Part shown: positions 35,351 to 46,210 of the stretch, one piece after another | Position numbering within the stretch: position 1 is the first letter of the stretch | Layout of the letters: each line of letters starts with the position of its first letter | Source of the DNA: Myxococcus xanthus | Lineage (GTDB): Bacteria; Myxococcota; Myxococcia; Myxococcales; Myxococcaceae | Length of the DNA: 64,000 bases | Reading direction: 5' to 3' | Assembly: GCF_006402735.1 (NCBI RefSeq) | Contig: NZ_CP017174.1 | Coordinates: 8,102,001-8,166,000, forward strand | The notes under the pieces: model-generated | Databases searched by the model: none | What the model saw: only the letters and a program-made list of their open reading frames with translations | What the model was told of the DNA's origin: nothing | Position numbers and translations under genes: made by a program

Positions 35351-36154
35351 ATGAGTCAGGCGGTCCTCGACAACGCTCCAACGCCCCGACGCGACCGCTC
35401 ACTGGCCGTGGTGGGCGTCTTCCTGCTCGTGTCGCTGGGGATTCACGTCGGCGGCTTCTGGGCGCTCGGGGAAGGCGCCTCGCGCACCCTCCCCGCGGCC
35501 AAGCGCCCCGTGGAGATGGTGATGGTGGAGGTGGTGAAGCCGCCCCCGCCGCCCCCCGAGGAGCCGAAGCCGGAGGAGCCGCCCAAGCCGCCGCCCCCCA
35601 AGCCCAAGGTGGTGAAGCCGCCGCCGGTGAAGGTGGCCGAGGCCCCCAAGCCGCTGCCCCCGCCGCCCGTGGACGCGCCGCCGCCGCCCAACGACACCCC
35701 GCCGCCGGAGCCGCAGGCCAAGCCGCCGCCGCTCGTGGTGGGCATGACGATGTCCTCCACCACCAGCGCGGGCTCGTTCGCCGCGCCCGTGGGCAACACC
35801 GCGTATGGCAGGACGGGCCCCACCGCGAAGGACCCCAAGGACGTGAAGGGGTACAGCGCGCCGAAGTACGCCCCCATCTACCAGGTGGACTCCGAGCCCA
35901 CGGTGGCCTCCGAGGTGAAGATTCCCTATCCGGAGGAAGCGCGCCGCGCGGGCGTGGAGGGCACCGTCACGCTCTCCATCACCATCGACCACGAGGGCAA
36001 GGTGGTGGCGGTGAAGATTCTCAAGGGGCCCGGCTATGGCCTCAACGAGGCGGCGAGGGATGCCATCCGCCGCTTCCGCTTCAAGCCCGCCATCAAGGGC
36101 GGCGAGCCCGTCTCCACGGAGATGAAGTACTCGTACACCTTCCTGCTGGACTGA
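35351..36154 (+). CDS. tonB: TonB family energy-transducing protein
   Basis: A 267-residue protein. A cytoplasmic N-terminus and an inner-membrane helix (about residues 18-35, LAVVGVFLLVSLGIHVGGFW) precede a long Pro/Lys/Glu-rich, periplasm-spanning region (about 55-125). The C-terminal TonB domain (about 185-267) has PYPEEARRAGVEGTVTLSITI and AARDAIRRFRFKPA. It passes energy from ExbB/ExbD to outer-membrane receptors; no such receptor gene lies in this window. Confidence 0.93.
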   Translation: MSQAVLDNAPTPRRDRSLAVVGVFLLVSLGIHVGGFWALGEGASRTLPAAKRPVEMVMVEVVKPPPPPPEEPKPEEPPKPPPPKPKVVKPPPVKVAEAPKPLPPPPVDAPPPPNDTPPPEPQAKPPPLVVGMTMSSTTSAGSFAAPVGNTAYGRTGPTAKDPKDVKGYSAPKYAPIYQVDSEPTVASEVKIPYPEEARRAGVEGTVTLSITIDHEGKVVAVKILKGPGYGLNEAARDAIRRFRFKPAIKGGEPVSTEMKYSYTFLLD

Positions 36155-36164
36155 CGCGGGGCGC

Positions 36165-36656
36165 CTACTGCGCGCCCAGCGCGCGGCGCATGATGTCGCG
36201 CAACGCGCACAGGTCCTCTTCCGGCAGGCCGCAGATGGCGTTCGGGGGCTCGAAGATGCGCTCCAGCAGCCGCTCGCGAAGCGCCGCGCCGTCCTCCGTC
36301 AGCACCAGCATCTTCACCCGCCGGTCCTGCTCGGAGCTGCGGCGCGCCACCAGCCCGCGCGCCTCCATCCGGTCCACCAGGCCCGTGACGTTGGACGCGT
36401 CGCACGACAGGTAGGCGGCCAGCGTGCTCATGGCCAGCGGCCCTTCTCCCAGCTGCCGCAACACGTGCGCCTGCACCGGCGACAGGTCGAACTCCGCCGC
36501 CAGTGCGGGGAAGTTGCGCATGTGCGTGTGCATCAGCTCGAAGAGGAGTGTCCACGCCTGGCGTGGCAAGTCACCCGCGGGTCCGGCCTGCCCGGGCCCA
36601 CTCCCCGGCTTCGTCTTCCGCTCCAACTGCTCGCCGCTCCCATTCATGCCTCTCAT
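36165..36656 (-). CDS. MarR family transcriptional regulator
   Basis: A 163-residue winged-helix regulator: ALAAEFDLSPVQAHVLRQLGEGPLAMSTLAAYLSCDASNVTGLVDRMEARGLVARRSSEQDRRVKML is the MarR core (about residues 50-125), with the DxR wing motif. Met4 is an alternative start. It is divergent from a TolC-like efflux gene and a candidate operator lies between them, so it most likely represses that gene and itself in response to a small ligand. Confidence 0.92.
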   Translation of the reverse strand: MRGMNGSGEQLERKTKPGSGPGQAGPAGDLPRQAWTLLFELMHTHMRNFPALAAEFDLSPVQAHVLRQLGEGPLAMSTLAAYLSCDASNVTGLVDRMEARGLVARRSSEQDRRVKMLVLTEDGAALRERLLERIFEPPNAICGLPEEDLCALRDIMRRALGAQ

Positions 36657-36680
36657 GTTATGTCACCTGAGCCACCTAAA

Positions 36681-36702
36681 CAATTGACTTCATCAACTAT
36701 TG
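36681..36702. promoter_or_regulatory. Candidate MarR operator and -35 region
   Basis: In an AT-rich intergenic patch there is an inverted repeat of the form CAAT-TGA-N5-TCA-AC-TATTG (core TTGA-N5-TCAA), typical in size and symmetry for MarR operators. Its right-hand TTGACT could be a -35 element, with TACTAC 18 bases downstream as a weak -10 for the tolC-like gene. Confidence 0.5.
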
Positions 36703-36799
36703 AGAGCTACTACATTCCGGAGCTTCCAAATTCGGACGTCATGGACTATGGCTGCCGACCCGAGGCTCGAACCCGTAGCAAGTCCATCCTGGACGCAGT

Positions 36800-36819
36800 G
36801 GCCCGCGCCGGCGCGGGCC
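36800..36819. repeat. 20-base perfect palindrome in the tolC-like leader
   Basis: GGCCCGCGCC followed by its exact reverse complement, immediately upstream of the GAGGAGG ribosome site. In the transcript it could form a hairpin next to the translation start. A shorter repeat (GTCCA-TCC-TGGAC, 36782-36794) lies just before it. Confidence 0.55.
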
Positions 36820-36840
36820 CTTGAGGAGGTAGAGGCGGTC

Positions 36841-38244
36841 ATGAGTTCATTCCTGGCGCTGTCCCTGGCGGCCACCCTGGCCGCGGCACCGCCGCCTACG
36901 CTGACCCTGGAGGACGCGCTCAACCGCGCCCGCAAGGAGAACCTGGACCTCAAGGCCGCGCAGGCCCGCCTCGCTCAGGCGGATACCGCGTCGCGCAAGG
37001 CTTGGGCCGGCTACCTCCCCAACGTCACCGTCAACGGCGCCGTCATCCGCAACTCCATCGAAGCGGTGATTCCGGCGGGTCCGCTCGCGCCCGTGGAAAT
37101 CGTCATCCAGCCGCGGGTGCAGATGCAGGCCCAGGGCCAGGTGCGGCAGGCCATCATCGCCCCGCAGCTGTGGGCCGGCATCCAGGCCGCCTACAAGGCG
37201 GAGCGCGTGGCGGAGCTCAACGTGGAGCAGGCGCGGCGCGAAATCTTCTTCGGCGTGGCGCAGGCGTACTACGGCACCGTGGCGCAGGCACAGGCCGTGG
37301 CGGTGCAGGAGCGGCTGGTGGAGCTCAACGGCGCGCGCGCCAAGGACACGCAGGTCCGCTTCGACGCGGGCACGGTGACGCGCGTGGCGCTGCTGCGCGC
37401 CGAGCAGGACCTGACCCGCGCGGAGCAGGACCTGATCCGCGCGCGCAACGCGGAGGCGTCCGCCAAGCTGGTGCTGGCCACCCTGCTGGCGCTGGACAAC
37501 CCGAACTTCGACGTGGCGCCGCCGCCGGAGCCCCAGGTGCCGGAGAAGACGGACACCGACGTGCTCGTCGAGCGCTCGCTCGAGCAGCGCGCGGACGTCG
37601 CCGCGGCGCGTGAGTCCGTGGAGCTGGCGCAAATCAACAAGCGCGGCGTGTGGCTCAGCTACCTGCCCAACGTGCAGGTCTCCGGCACCTACAACATCAG
37701 CAACGCGGCGGGCTTCGTCGGCTCCAACCGCTTCTGGTTCATCACCCTGGGCGCCAGTTGGACGTTGTGGGACGGCGGCCTGCGTGAGGCCAACCTGCAG
37801 GAGGCCTCGGCCGTCATCGCGGAGAACCGAGCGCTGCAGCGCAAGGCGGAGCTCACCGCGCGCCAGGAAGTGAATACCGCGCAGCTCGACCTGGAGAGCG
37901 CCCTGGCCAACCGCCTCAAGGCCTCGCAGGCCGTGGAGTTGGCGCGCGAGTCCCACCGCCTCACCGAGGTCTCCTTCAAGGAAGGCGTGGCGACGTACCT
38001 GGAGGTCGCGGACGCGAACACCGCGCTGACGCAGGCGGAGATTGGCCTGGTGGGTGAGCGGCTGCAGGCCTCGCTCGCCGGCCTGCGCCTGCTGCGCGCG
38101 GTGGGCGTGTTCGGCGCCCGTCCCCTGACGACGGACCTGAAGGTGGAGACCTCGGAGGCGCCGTTCCTCCAGCCGCTGCCGGAGCAGACGCAGCCGACGC
38201 AGCCCACCCAGGAAGGGCCGGCGGACGCCCCCCGGCAGCAGTAA
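36841..38244 (+). CDS. TolC-like outer-membrane efflux protein
   Basis: This 467-residue protein is chosen from the ATG at 36841, which has GGAGGT upstream and a signal peptide (LALSLAATLAAAPP). It has two internal repeats of the outer-membrane efflux family: LTLEDALNRARKENLDLKAAQARLAQA...YLPNVTVNG (about 23-70) and the second half beginning ERSLEQRADVAAARESVELAQINKRGVWLSYLPNVQVSG. Long coiled coils lie between, and a Pro/Gln tail ends the protein. It would form the outer-membrane exit duct of an RND, MFS or type I system, but no inner-membrane partner or adaptor lies beside it. The divergent MarR gene suggests ligand-controlled expression. Confidence 0.9.
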   Translation: MSSFLALSLAATLAAAPPPTLTLEDALNRARKENLDLKAAQARLAQADTASRKAWAGYLPNVTVNGAVIRNSIEAVIPAGPLAPVEIVIQPRVQMQAQGQVRQAIIAPQLWAGIQAAYKAERVAELNVEQARREIFFGVAQAYYGTVAQAQAVAVQERLVELNGARAKDTQVRFDAGTVTRVALLRAEQDLTRAEQDLIRARNAEASAKLVLATLLALDNPNFDVAPPPEPQVPEKTDTDVLVERSLEQRADVAAARESVELAQINKRGVWLSYLPNVQVSGTYNISNAAGFVGSNRFWFITLGASWTLWDGGLREANLQEASAVIAENRALQRKAELTARQEVNTAQLDLESALANRLKASQAVELARESHRLTEVSFKEGVATYLEVADANTALTQAEIGLVGERLQASLAGLRLLRAVGVFGARPLTTDLKVETSEAPFLQPLPEQTQPTQPTQEGPADAPRQQ

Positions 38245-38257
38245 TTCCGCGCGGCAT

Positions 38258-38308
38258 CCCGGCGCCCGCCATTCCCAGGCGCCGGGTTGCCCGCCGTGGA
38301 AGGCGGGC
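38258..38308 (+). terminator. Two tandem GC hairpins after the tolC-like gene
   Basis: The first is a 9-bp perfect stem CCCGGCGCC/GGCGCCGGG with an 11-base loop (38258-38286). The second is a 7-bp stem GCCCGCC/GGCGGGC with a 6-base loop (38289-38308). No U-tract is present. Position suggests transcription termination or 3'-end protection. Confidence 0.45.
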
Positions 38309-38389
38309 GCCGAGCGCCGGTTGTGAGCGGCCTTCGCCAACCCCACCCTCGTGGAGAGAGGCATCACACCCTTTCCCGAGGAGGACGTC

Positions 38390-38599
38390 ATGGCGGAAGG
38401 ACAGTGGGGCAACTGCAAGGGCTGCCGTTACTTCGCCAACCAGAACCCCCAGAGCGCCGGCGAGACGCACCGCTGCATGCAGCCGGAGCTGGCCGAGTTC
38501 GAATTGGAGGTGTCCGGAGAAAGCGGCTGCAACGCCTACGAGGCACGCACCGGGGTGGCCACTCCGGCGTATGAAGAGCCCTCTCCGTCACTGCACTGA
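38390..38599 (+). CDS. Small four-Cys protein, possible metal site
   Basis: A 69-residue protein with a strong ribosome site (GAGGAGG, 6 bases before ATG). The four Cys residues (9, 12, 29, 47) in CKGCRYF, HRCMQPEL and SGCNAYEA suggest a zinc or iron-sulfur site. The sequence is acidic and soluble, with a Pro/Ser tail. I recognise no family name. It is convergent with a Rieske oxygenase gene but not obviously related to it. Confidence 0.7.
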   Translation: MAEGQWGNCKGCRYFANQNPQSAGETHRCMQPELAEFELEVSGESGCNAYEARTGVATPAYEEPSPSLH

Positions 38600-38622
38600 G
38601 CGCGAGCGCGCCCTGGGGGCCT

Positions 38623-39672
38623 TCAGCCGCCCGGGGCCTCGCGGGGGAGCGGCACCACGGCCCCCGTCATCTTCGGACCGGCGCCGTAGTAGATGCGCTC
38701 CAGGAGCCGCCGCTGGTGCACCAACGGCGTGTCGAAACGGTCCAACCGCATGCCCTTGTGACTGTATGGCGTGTCCGCCACGGTGGTGATGAAGCGCGCG
38801 TCGTCGCGCACCTCCCACCAGGTGAGCACCATGGCCGCCCGCGCCGCCACGGGGAGCAACGGGCGCAGCAGCGGCTGCTCGGTGCGCAGGAATGAGAAGA
38901 CGTGCAGGCGCGTGGTGCGCGCCGTCTCCGGCACGAAGAAGATGTTCGCGCGGGTGATGAAGGGACGCGGCGAGCCGTCCGGCGCCACCCAGCGAATGGT
39001 GTACTGGCTGCGCACCGGGTCGAAGCGCGTCACCCAGTCGTTCTGGAAGAAGTCGCCCCTGCGCACCCCCAGCACCGTCATGATGGGCGCGGGCCGCTGC
39101 GGCGCGCGGTAGTGCACCTCCGTGCGGTCCTCCAGGTTGCGCGCCTCGAACTCCACCCGGTCCGCGTTCGGGTCGTCCCAGCCCAGCCGGGTGTGGACGT
39201 AGGGCGTGTGCTCGTCCTCGCTGAAGTTGTCGAGCGACACGTGCAGCGGCGCCGCGAAGTGCGTGGAGAACGCGCCGCCGAAGACGTAGCCCTCATCGCC
39301 CATGTCGGGCATGGCCGAAAGCGGCGTGTCCCGCTCGGCCAGCCAGAGGTAGCCGTAGCGCTCCACCACCTGGAAGCTTCGCGCGTCACAGTTGCGCAGC
39401 TCCGGCTGGCTGGGATTGCTGCCGCGCCCCTCCGCGTCGAAGCGCCAGCCGTGGTACGGACACTGGAGTCGGCCGTCCGCGCGCACCGTCCCCTTGGACA
39501 GCGGCGCGAAGCGATGGGGGCAGGCATCCGCGAGCGCCGCGGGCTGTCCCGTGCCATCCCGGAAGAGCGCGTAGGCGCGGCCCGCCACCTCCACGCGGAC
39601 CGGCCTGGTGCCCAGCGCGCGGGCGGAGAGCACCGGATGGAAGTGACGGATGACCTTGGGGGTAGGCTCCAT
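38623..39672 (-). CDS. Rieske [2Fe-2S] non-haem iron oxygenase, alpha-subunit type
   Basis: A 349-residue protein. The Rieske cluster site is CPHRFAPLSKG...LQCPYHGWRF (about residues 51-78; Cys51-x-His53 and Cys-x2-His). The catalytic domain holds the mononuclear iron motif DNFSEDEHTPYVHTRLGWDD (about 145-165, with Asp/His/His ligands). The C-terminal region, HQRRLLERIYYG, is of the phthalate/aromatic-ring-hydroxylating or VanA-like demethylase type. It should use an external ferredoxin reductase, which is not nearby. The substrate is unknown. Confidence 0.9.
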   Translation of the reverse strand: MEPTPKVIRHFHPVLSARALGTRPVRVEVAGRAYALFRDGTGQPAALADACPHRFAPLSKGTVRADGRLQCPYHGWRFDAEGRGSNPSQPELRNCDARSFQVVERYGYLWLAERDTPLSAMPDMGDEGYVFGGAFSTHFAAPLHVSLDNFSEDEHTPYVHTRLGWDDPNADRVEFEARNLEDRTEVHYRAPQRPAPIMTVLGVRRGDFFQNDWVTRFDPVRSQYTIRWVAPDGSPRPFITRANIFFVPETARTTRLHVFSFLRTEQPLLRPLLPVAARAAMVLTWWEVRDDARFITTVADTPYSHKGMRLDRFDTPLVHQRRLLERIYYGAGPKMTGAVVPLPREAPGG

Positions 39673-39680
39673 GGGGGCCC

Positions 39681-39686
39681 AGTATA
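39681..39686 (-). promoter_or_regulatory. Candidate -10 element close to the Rieske start codon
   Basis: TATACT (read on the minus strand) ends only 8 bases before the ATG, with a weak TTCAAG 18 bases further upstream. If functional, transcription would begin at or next to the start codon, giving a leaderless or nearly leaderless mRNA. No ribosome site is visible (GGGCCCCC precedes the ATG). Confidence 0.35.
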
Positions 39687-39784
39687 AGTCGACGACTATC
39701 CCTGCTTGAAATGGACTCCGAGTTACGCGGGGTGAACTGGAGGACCGGGCAGCCCCCTTCCCCCTGGGTTATGCTCCCGCCCCC

Positions 39785-40681
39785 GTGGCCACCCCTTCCG
39801 CTCCTCGCCGTCGTCCCCACGTCTTCGCCGTGCTGCTCGCCGTGGCCGCGTTGCTGGGCGCGGGAGGCGCGCTTCATGTCCAGGGCCGCTTGCCCGCGCG
39901 CGTGCCCTCCCCCGCCACCCCGTTCAGCTACCACGACTACGAGAAGGTGCTGCGGCACGTGCGCCCGGACGGGGACGTGGACTTCGCCTCGGTGGGGCGC
40001 GAGCGCAAGACGCTGGACGGCTTCGTCGACTCTCTGGCGTCGTTCTCCCCCCACAACCGCCCGGACGTCTTTCCCACGCCGGAGGACGCGCTGGCCTACT
40101 GGCTCAACGCCCACAACGCGCTCGTGCTCCAGCAGGTGGTGGACGGCTACCCGTACCTCGAAACCGTGCAGCAGCCCATGCTGGGACGCTTCTTCTGGGG
40201 CCGATCCTGGACGGTGGGCGGTGAGCGGCTGACGCTGTGGGCGCTGCACAACCGCGTGCTGCGCCGCGAGTTCGCCGACCCGCGCATCCACCTGGCGCTC
40301 TTCCAGGCCGCGCGCGGGGGCCCCCGCCTGGACGGCTCGCACTTCCAGCCGGAGTTCCTGGACTCGCAGCTCAACGAGGCCGGACGCCGCTTCGTGGGCG
40401 ACCGGCGCAACGTGCGGCTGGAGCGGGACACCGTCTACCTGACGTCGCTCTTCGAGGAGTACCGCGAGGACTTCCTCGCCGCGCTGCCCGAGGGCCGCGG
40501 CGGCAACGTGCTCCAGTTCGTCTGGGCCTTCCTGCCGGACACCTGCGAGGAGCGCCCGGGCTGCGACACCCGCGGTGACCTGGACCGCGCCTGCGGCCCC
40601 CGGCTGGACCAGTGCCGCATCGCCTTCATGGAGCGGGACTGGACGCTGCCGGACGCCGCCGCCCGGCCCGCACGTCCCTGA
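39785..40681 (+). CDS. DUF547 domain protein, exported
   Basis: A 298-residue protein from GTG 39785 with a signal or anchor segment (VFAVLLAVAALLGAGGA, about 13-29). The DUF547 core follows: ALAYWLNAHNALVLQQVVDGYP (about residues 100-121), LTLWALHNRVLRREFADPRIHLALFQAARGGPRL and SLFEEYREDF. DUF547 has a papain/transglutaminase-like permutation (the conserved Asn-Ala and Cys/His positions), but here no Cys sits at ARGGP, so catalysis is doubtful. The function is unknown. Confidence 0.8.
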   Translation: MATPSAPRRRPHVFAVLLAVAALLGAGGALHVQGRLPARVPSPATPFSYHDYEKVLRHVRPDGDVDFASVGRERKTLDGFVDSLASFSPHNRPDVFPTPEDALAYWLNAHNALVLQQVVDGYPYLETVQQPMLGRFFWGRSWTVGGERLTLWALHNRVLRREFADPRIHLALFQAARGGPRLDGSHFQPEFLDSQLNEAGRRFVGDRRNVRLERDTVYLTSLFEEYREDFLAALPEGRGGNVLQFVWAFLPDTCEERPGCDTRGDLDRACGPRLDQCRIAFMERDWTLPDAAARPARP

Positions 40682-40687
40682 GCCGCC

Positions 40688-43513
<2,826 letters not shown>

Positions 43514-43837
43514 CCGGTGGCTCCTTCCGATGCAATCTGGCAACGGTCGCGCGCATCTCCACCTGGGCAGTGGGCGGGTGGACATCGCGCTGCCCTCCAG
43601 GGCCATTGTTCCGGTCTCCCAGGGAAAGAAAGGCGCCCGCGGGGCGAGGCACGGCCCAATCCCCCACGGTTTTCCGCACCCCGAGGACGCCTGCCATTCG
43701 CACTGCGATTGCAATCACTCTGCAACGAACAATGGGTCCGGGAGGCGCAAGTGATTGTGAAGCAATGGAGGCTTCACCCTCCTCCTGAGGCTGTCGCCCT
43801 GAAGCCCGCCGTGTCCTCCGGGATGGGAGGGGAGCAC
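43514..43837. other. Intergenic region upstream of the P-type ATPase gene
   Basis: This 324-base region is mostly free of features. A 7-bp inverted repeat (GTGAAGC/GCTTCAC, 7-base loop) at 43757-43777 could be a terminator for the oxidoreductase gene on the minus strand. The AT-richer stretch around 43695-43735 may contain the ATPase promoter, but no convincing motif stands out. Confidence 0.4.
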
Positions 43838-44923
43838 TTACGTCCCAGAGGACAGGCGAATCCACCGGCGCTCGGCATGGGAGCGCCGGGCCGCGTCCAG
43901 CACCTGCTGATTGCGCCAGCCGTCCTCCAACGTGGCCGCGTCCTCCACCGAGGCGCGGCCTTCTCGCAGGGCCTGAGTCATCGCGCCCGCCAGCGCCAGG
44001 AAGCCACGCGCCCACTCGTTGTCCGGCAACCCGGGTGGCAGCGGCGGTTCCGCGGGAAGCGCCACCCGCTCCCAGGAACGTGTCCCCACCGTGGAGCGCC
44101 ACAGCTCGCGGCCCTCCACGCGCAGGCCCCCGCGCTCGCAGGACACCTCGACGCCGTGCACGGGCTTGCCGGGGGACACCATCGACAGCTCGATAGCGGC
44201 TGTCGTCGCGCCGAAGCGGAGCAGCAACCGCGCCTCGTCGTCGCTCGTCACCGGGCGCGACTGTCCCGTGAGCGCATCTGGCCGCGCGGGCGTGTGCGTG
44301 GTCAACTCGCCCAGCACCTCGTCGGGCTCGGCGCCCAACATGAAGCGCAGCGTATCCACCGCGTGCGAGCCGATGGCCCCCAGGAGGCCGCCTCCTTGCG
44401 ACGCGTCCGACCACCAGTCCCACGGCCGCTCCGGCGAGGCGCGGTTGTCGTTGCGGTAGAAGACACGCGCGCCGCGCACCTTGCCCAGCTCACCGGAACG
44501 CAGCAGGGCGCGCATCCGCTGCCGCGTGGGCAGGAAGCGCAGCTCATGGTCCAGCAGCGCCAGGACACGCCGCTCACGGGCCGCGTGCCACATGGCCTCC
44601 GCTTCCCTCGCATCCAACGCGGTGGGCTTTTCACACAGCACCGCCTTGCCCGCTTCCAGCGCGGCCAGGGTGATGTCCCGGTGCAGCGCGGGCGGCGTGG
44701 AGATGCACACGCACGTCACCTCCGGCCGTGACACCACCTCACGCCAGTCCGTCGTCACATGCGGCACGCCCAGTTGCCGGCCTGCCTCCTCCACCTTCTC
44801 GCGCCGCGCGCTGGCCAGGCTCACCACCTCCACGCCCGGCAGTGCGCGAAGCACCGGGATTTGCGTGGTGCGCGCGAAGCCCGCGCCAATGACACCCATC
44901 CGAACCGTGCGTGCCGTGGACAT
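43838..44923 (-). CDS. Gfo/Idh/MocA family oxidoreductase
   Basis: A 361-residue NAD(P)-dependent dehydrogenase. The Rossmann motif GVIGAGFARTTQIPVLRALPG begins at about residue 9; CISTPPALHRDITLAALEAGKAVLCEKPTALD contains the conserved EKP loop, and the C-terminal substrate domain follows (DWWSDASQGGGLLGAIGSHAVD with the catalytic His). The ATG at 44923 follows GGGAG; an ORF start at 45010 would add an unlikely leader. Its sugar or cyclitol substrate is unknown. Confidence 0.9.
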   Translation of the reverse strand: MSTARTVRMGVIGAGFARTTQIPVLRALPGVEVVSLASARREKVEEAGRQLGVPHVTTDWREVVSRPEVTCVCISTPPALHRDITLAALEAGKAVLCEKPTALDAREAEAMWHAARERRVLALLDHELRFLPTRQRMRALLRSGELGKVRGARVFYRNDNRASPERPWDWWSDASQGGGLLGAIGSHAVDTLRFMLGAEPDEVLGELTTHTPARPDALTGQSRPVTSDDEARLLLRFGATTAAIELSMVSPGKPVHGVEVSCERGGLRVEGRELWRSTVGTRSWERVALPAEPPLPPGLPDNEWARGFLALAGAMTQALREGRASVEDAATLEDGWRNQQVLDAARRSHAERRWIRLSSGT

Positions 44924-44993
44924 TTCTGTCTCCCTTGAAGCGATGACGCGGCGCGCAGGCTGAGTTCTGGGTGTCCCCATTGCCAAGGCCCTC

Positions 44994-45025
44994 GAATTCA
45001 AAGTATCCAAGAATTCGCAGAATTC
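44994..45025. repeat. Three GAATTC hexamers in a divergent promoter region
   Basis: Three copies of GAATTC (44994-44999, 45011-45016, 45020-45025) lie within 32 bases of AT-rich intergenic DNA between the divergent oxidoreductase and HEAT-repeat genes. They may be operator half-sites or chance in AT-rich sequence. Confidence 0.3.
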
Positions 45026-45046
45026 ACTGATTCAACCCCTCCCCTG

Positions 45047-46210
45047 ATGACTTCCAGAAACCTTCGTTGGACCGTGGCCGCAGGTGTCTTGCTGGTCGCG
45101 GCGGCCGTGGCGTTGCTGTGGCCACGGACTGTCCCCTCTCTTTCCAGCGAGCCCGTATCAGCCGAGCCCTCCGCTTCGGCGGCCTCCGGCCCTCGCGGCA
45201 CGCCCGGTGCCCCGGGCACCACGCCCACGGAGCCCGAACCCGCTGTGGAGCAGATCCCCATGCCCGGGTGCTGGGACGGCCTGCACGCCTTCGACGCCTC
45301 GGTGTCCATGGACTCGTTCCGGCAGGCGCTGACGACGGCCATCGGCAACGGCGACCGGTACCTGGCGGCGTACCTCCAGGAGCGGCTGACGGAGCTGGTG
45401 GGCAACGACGCGACCCGCGCGCTCCAGGTGCTGGAATGGGCCAGGAGCGCCAGCGGACCGGAGCTGAGCATCTACATGGACGCGCTGAAGGCCGCGCCCG
45501 CGGTGCATGCGCCGCAGGTGGCGCAGAGCCTGCTGAAGATGGGCGAGGACCCAGGCGCGCCCTTGCAGACGCGCTCCGCCGCGCTGGATGCGCTGGAGAC
45601 GCAGCGGAAGCTGGCGCCCGGAGACATCCAGCGGCTCAAGAAGCTGGCACTGGACGAGACGCTGGACTCCACCGCGTGGGTGGCCACGCGCACGCTGGGC
45701 CGGGTGATGAAGGAGGACTTCGAGCGCACCGGCAACTACGCACCCTACTGGAAGGAGCTCCTGGACATCGGCGGCACGTCCGACGACATGGCCGTGCGGC
45801 TGCTCGCGCTGGAGATGCCGTCGTATTCGAACCCCATCATCGGCGCGGAGTCCCTTGACTCACTCAAGCGCATCCTCTCCAACGACCGCGAACGGGACGT
45901 GCGGGAGATGGCGGCCTTCCGGCTGGGTGTCACCAGCGAGCCGGAGAAGGCGATGGAGATCCTCCGCGCCGCCTTCCTGGCCGAGCATGACCTCTGCGTG
46001 CGCTGGGCCATCTTCCGATTCGCCGTGCGCGCGGGCGGCGACAAGGCGCTGCCGATGCTGGAGCAGTTCGCCGCGAAGGACCCGCGCTTCACGCAGGACT
46101 ACCTGGAGTTCCAAGCCCTCTACGCGTCGGGCACGGTGGACTTCGCCCGCATCTGGCTGGGCAAGCGCGAGCACCACAACTGCCTGGTCGAAGAAGGAGC
46201 GCCGCACTGA
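45047..46210 (+). CDS. HEAT-repeat-like lipid- or membrane-anchored protein
   Basis: A 387-residue protein with an N-terminal membrane anchor (about residues 8-24, VAAGVLLVAAAVALLWP) and a Pro/Ser/Thr/Glu spacer (to about 70). The remaining part is alpha-helical, with HEAT-like repeats of about 35 residues (SLLKMGEDPGAPLQTRSAALDALE, SLKRILSNDRERDVREMAAFRLG, FRFAVRAGGDKALPMLEQF). Its stop overlaps the next gene's ATG (TGATG), so the two HEAT proteins should be made together, followed by a secreted M23 peptidase. No known name. Confidence 0.75.
   Translation: MTSRNLRWTVAAGVLLVAAAVALLWPRTVPSLSSEPVSAEPSASAASGPRGTPGAPGTTPTEPEPAVEQIPMPGCWDGLHAFDASVSMDSFRQALTTAIGNGDRYLAAYLQERLTELVGNDATRALQVLEWARSASGPELSIYMDALKAAPAVHAPQVAQSLLKMGEDPGAPLQTRSAALDALETQRKLAPGDIQRLKKLALDETLDSTAWVATRTLGRVMKEDFERTGNYAPYWKELLDIGGTSDDMAVRLLALEMPSYSNPIIGAESLDSLKRILSNDRERDVREMAAFRLGVTSEPEKAMEILRAAFLAEHDLCVRWAIFRFAVRAGGDKALPMLEQFAAKDPRFTQDYLEFQALYASGTVDFARIWLGKREHHNCLVEEGAPH

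Noticed and set aside
36750..36785. tRNA-like T-loop (GGGTTCGAGCCTCGG on the minus strand)
   Set aside because: The flanking bases do not form the 5-bp T stem, and no acceptor, anticodon or D arm could be built around it.
43757..43777. Hairpin GTGAAGC/GCTTCAC as an intrinsic terminator
   Set aside because: The stem is short with no U-tract; it is mentioned only as part of the intergenic description.
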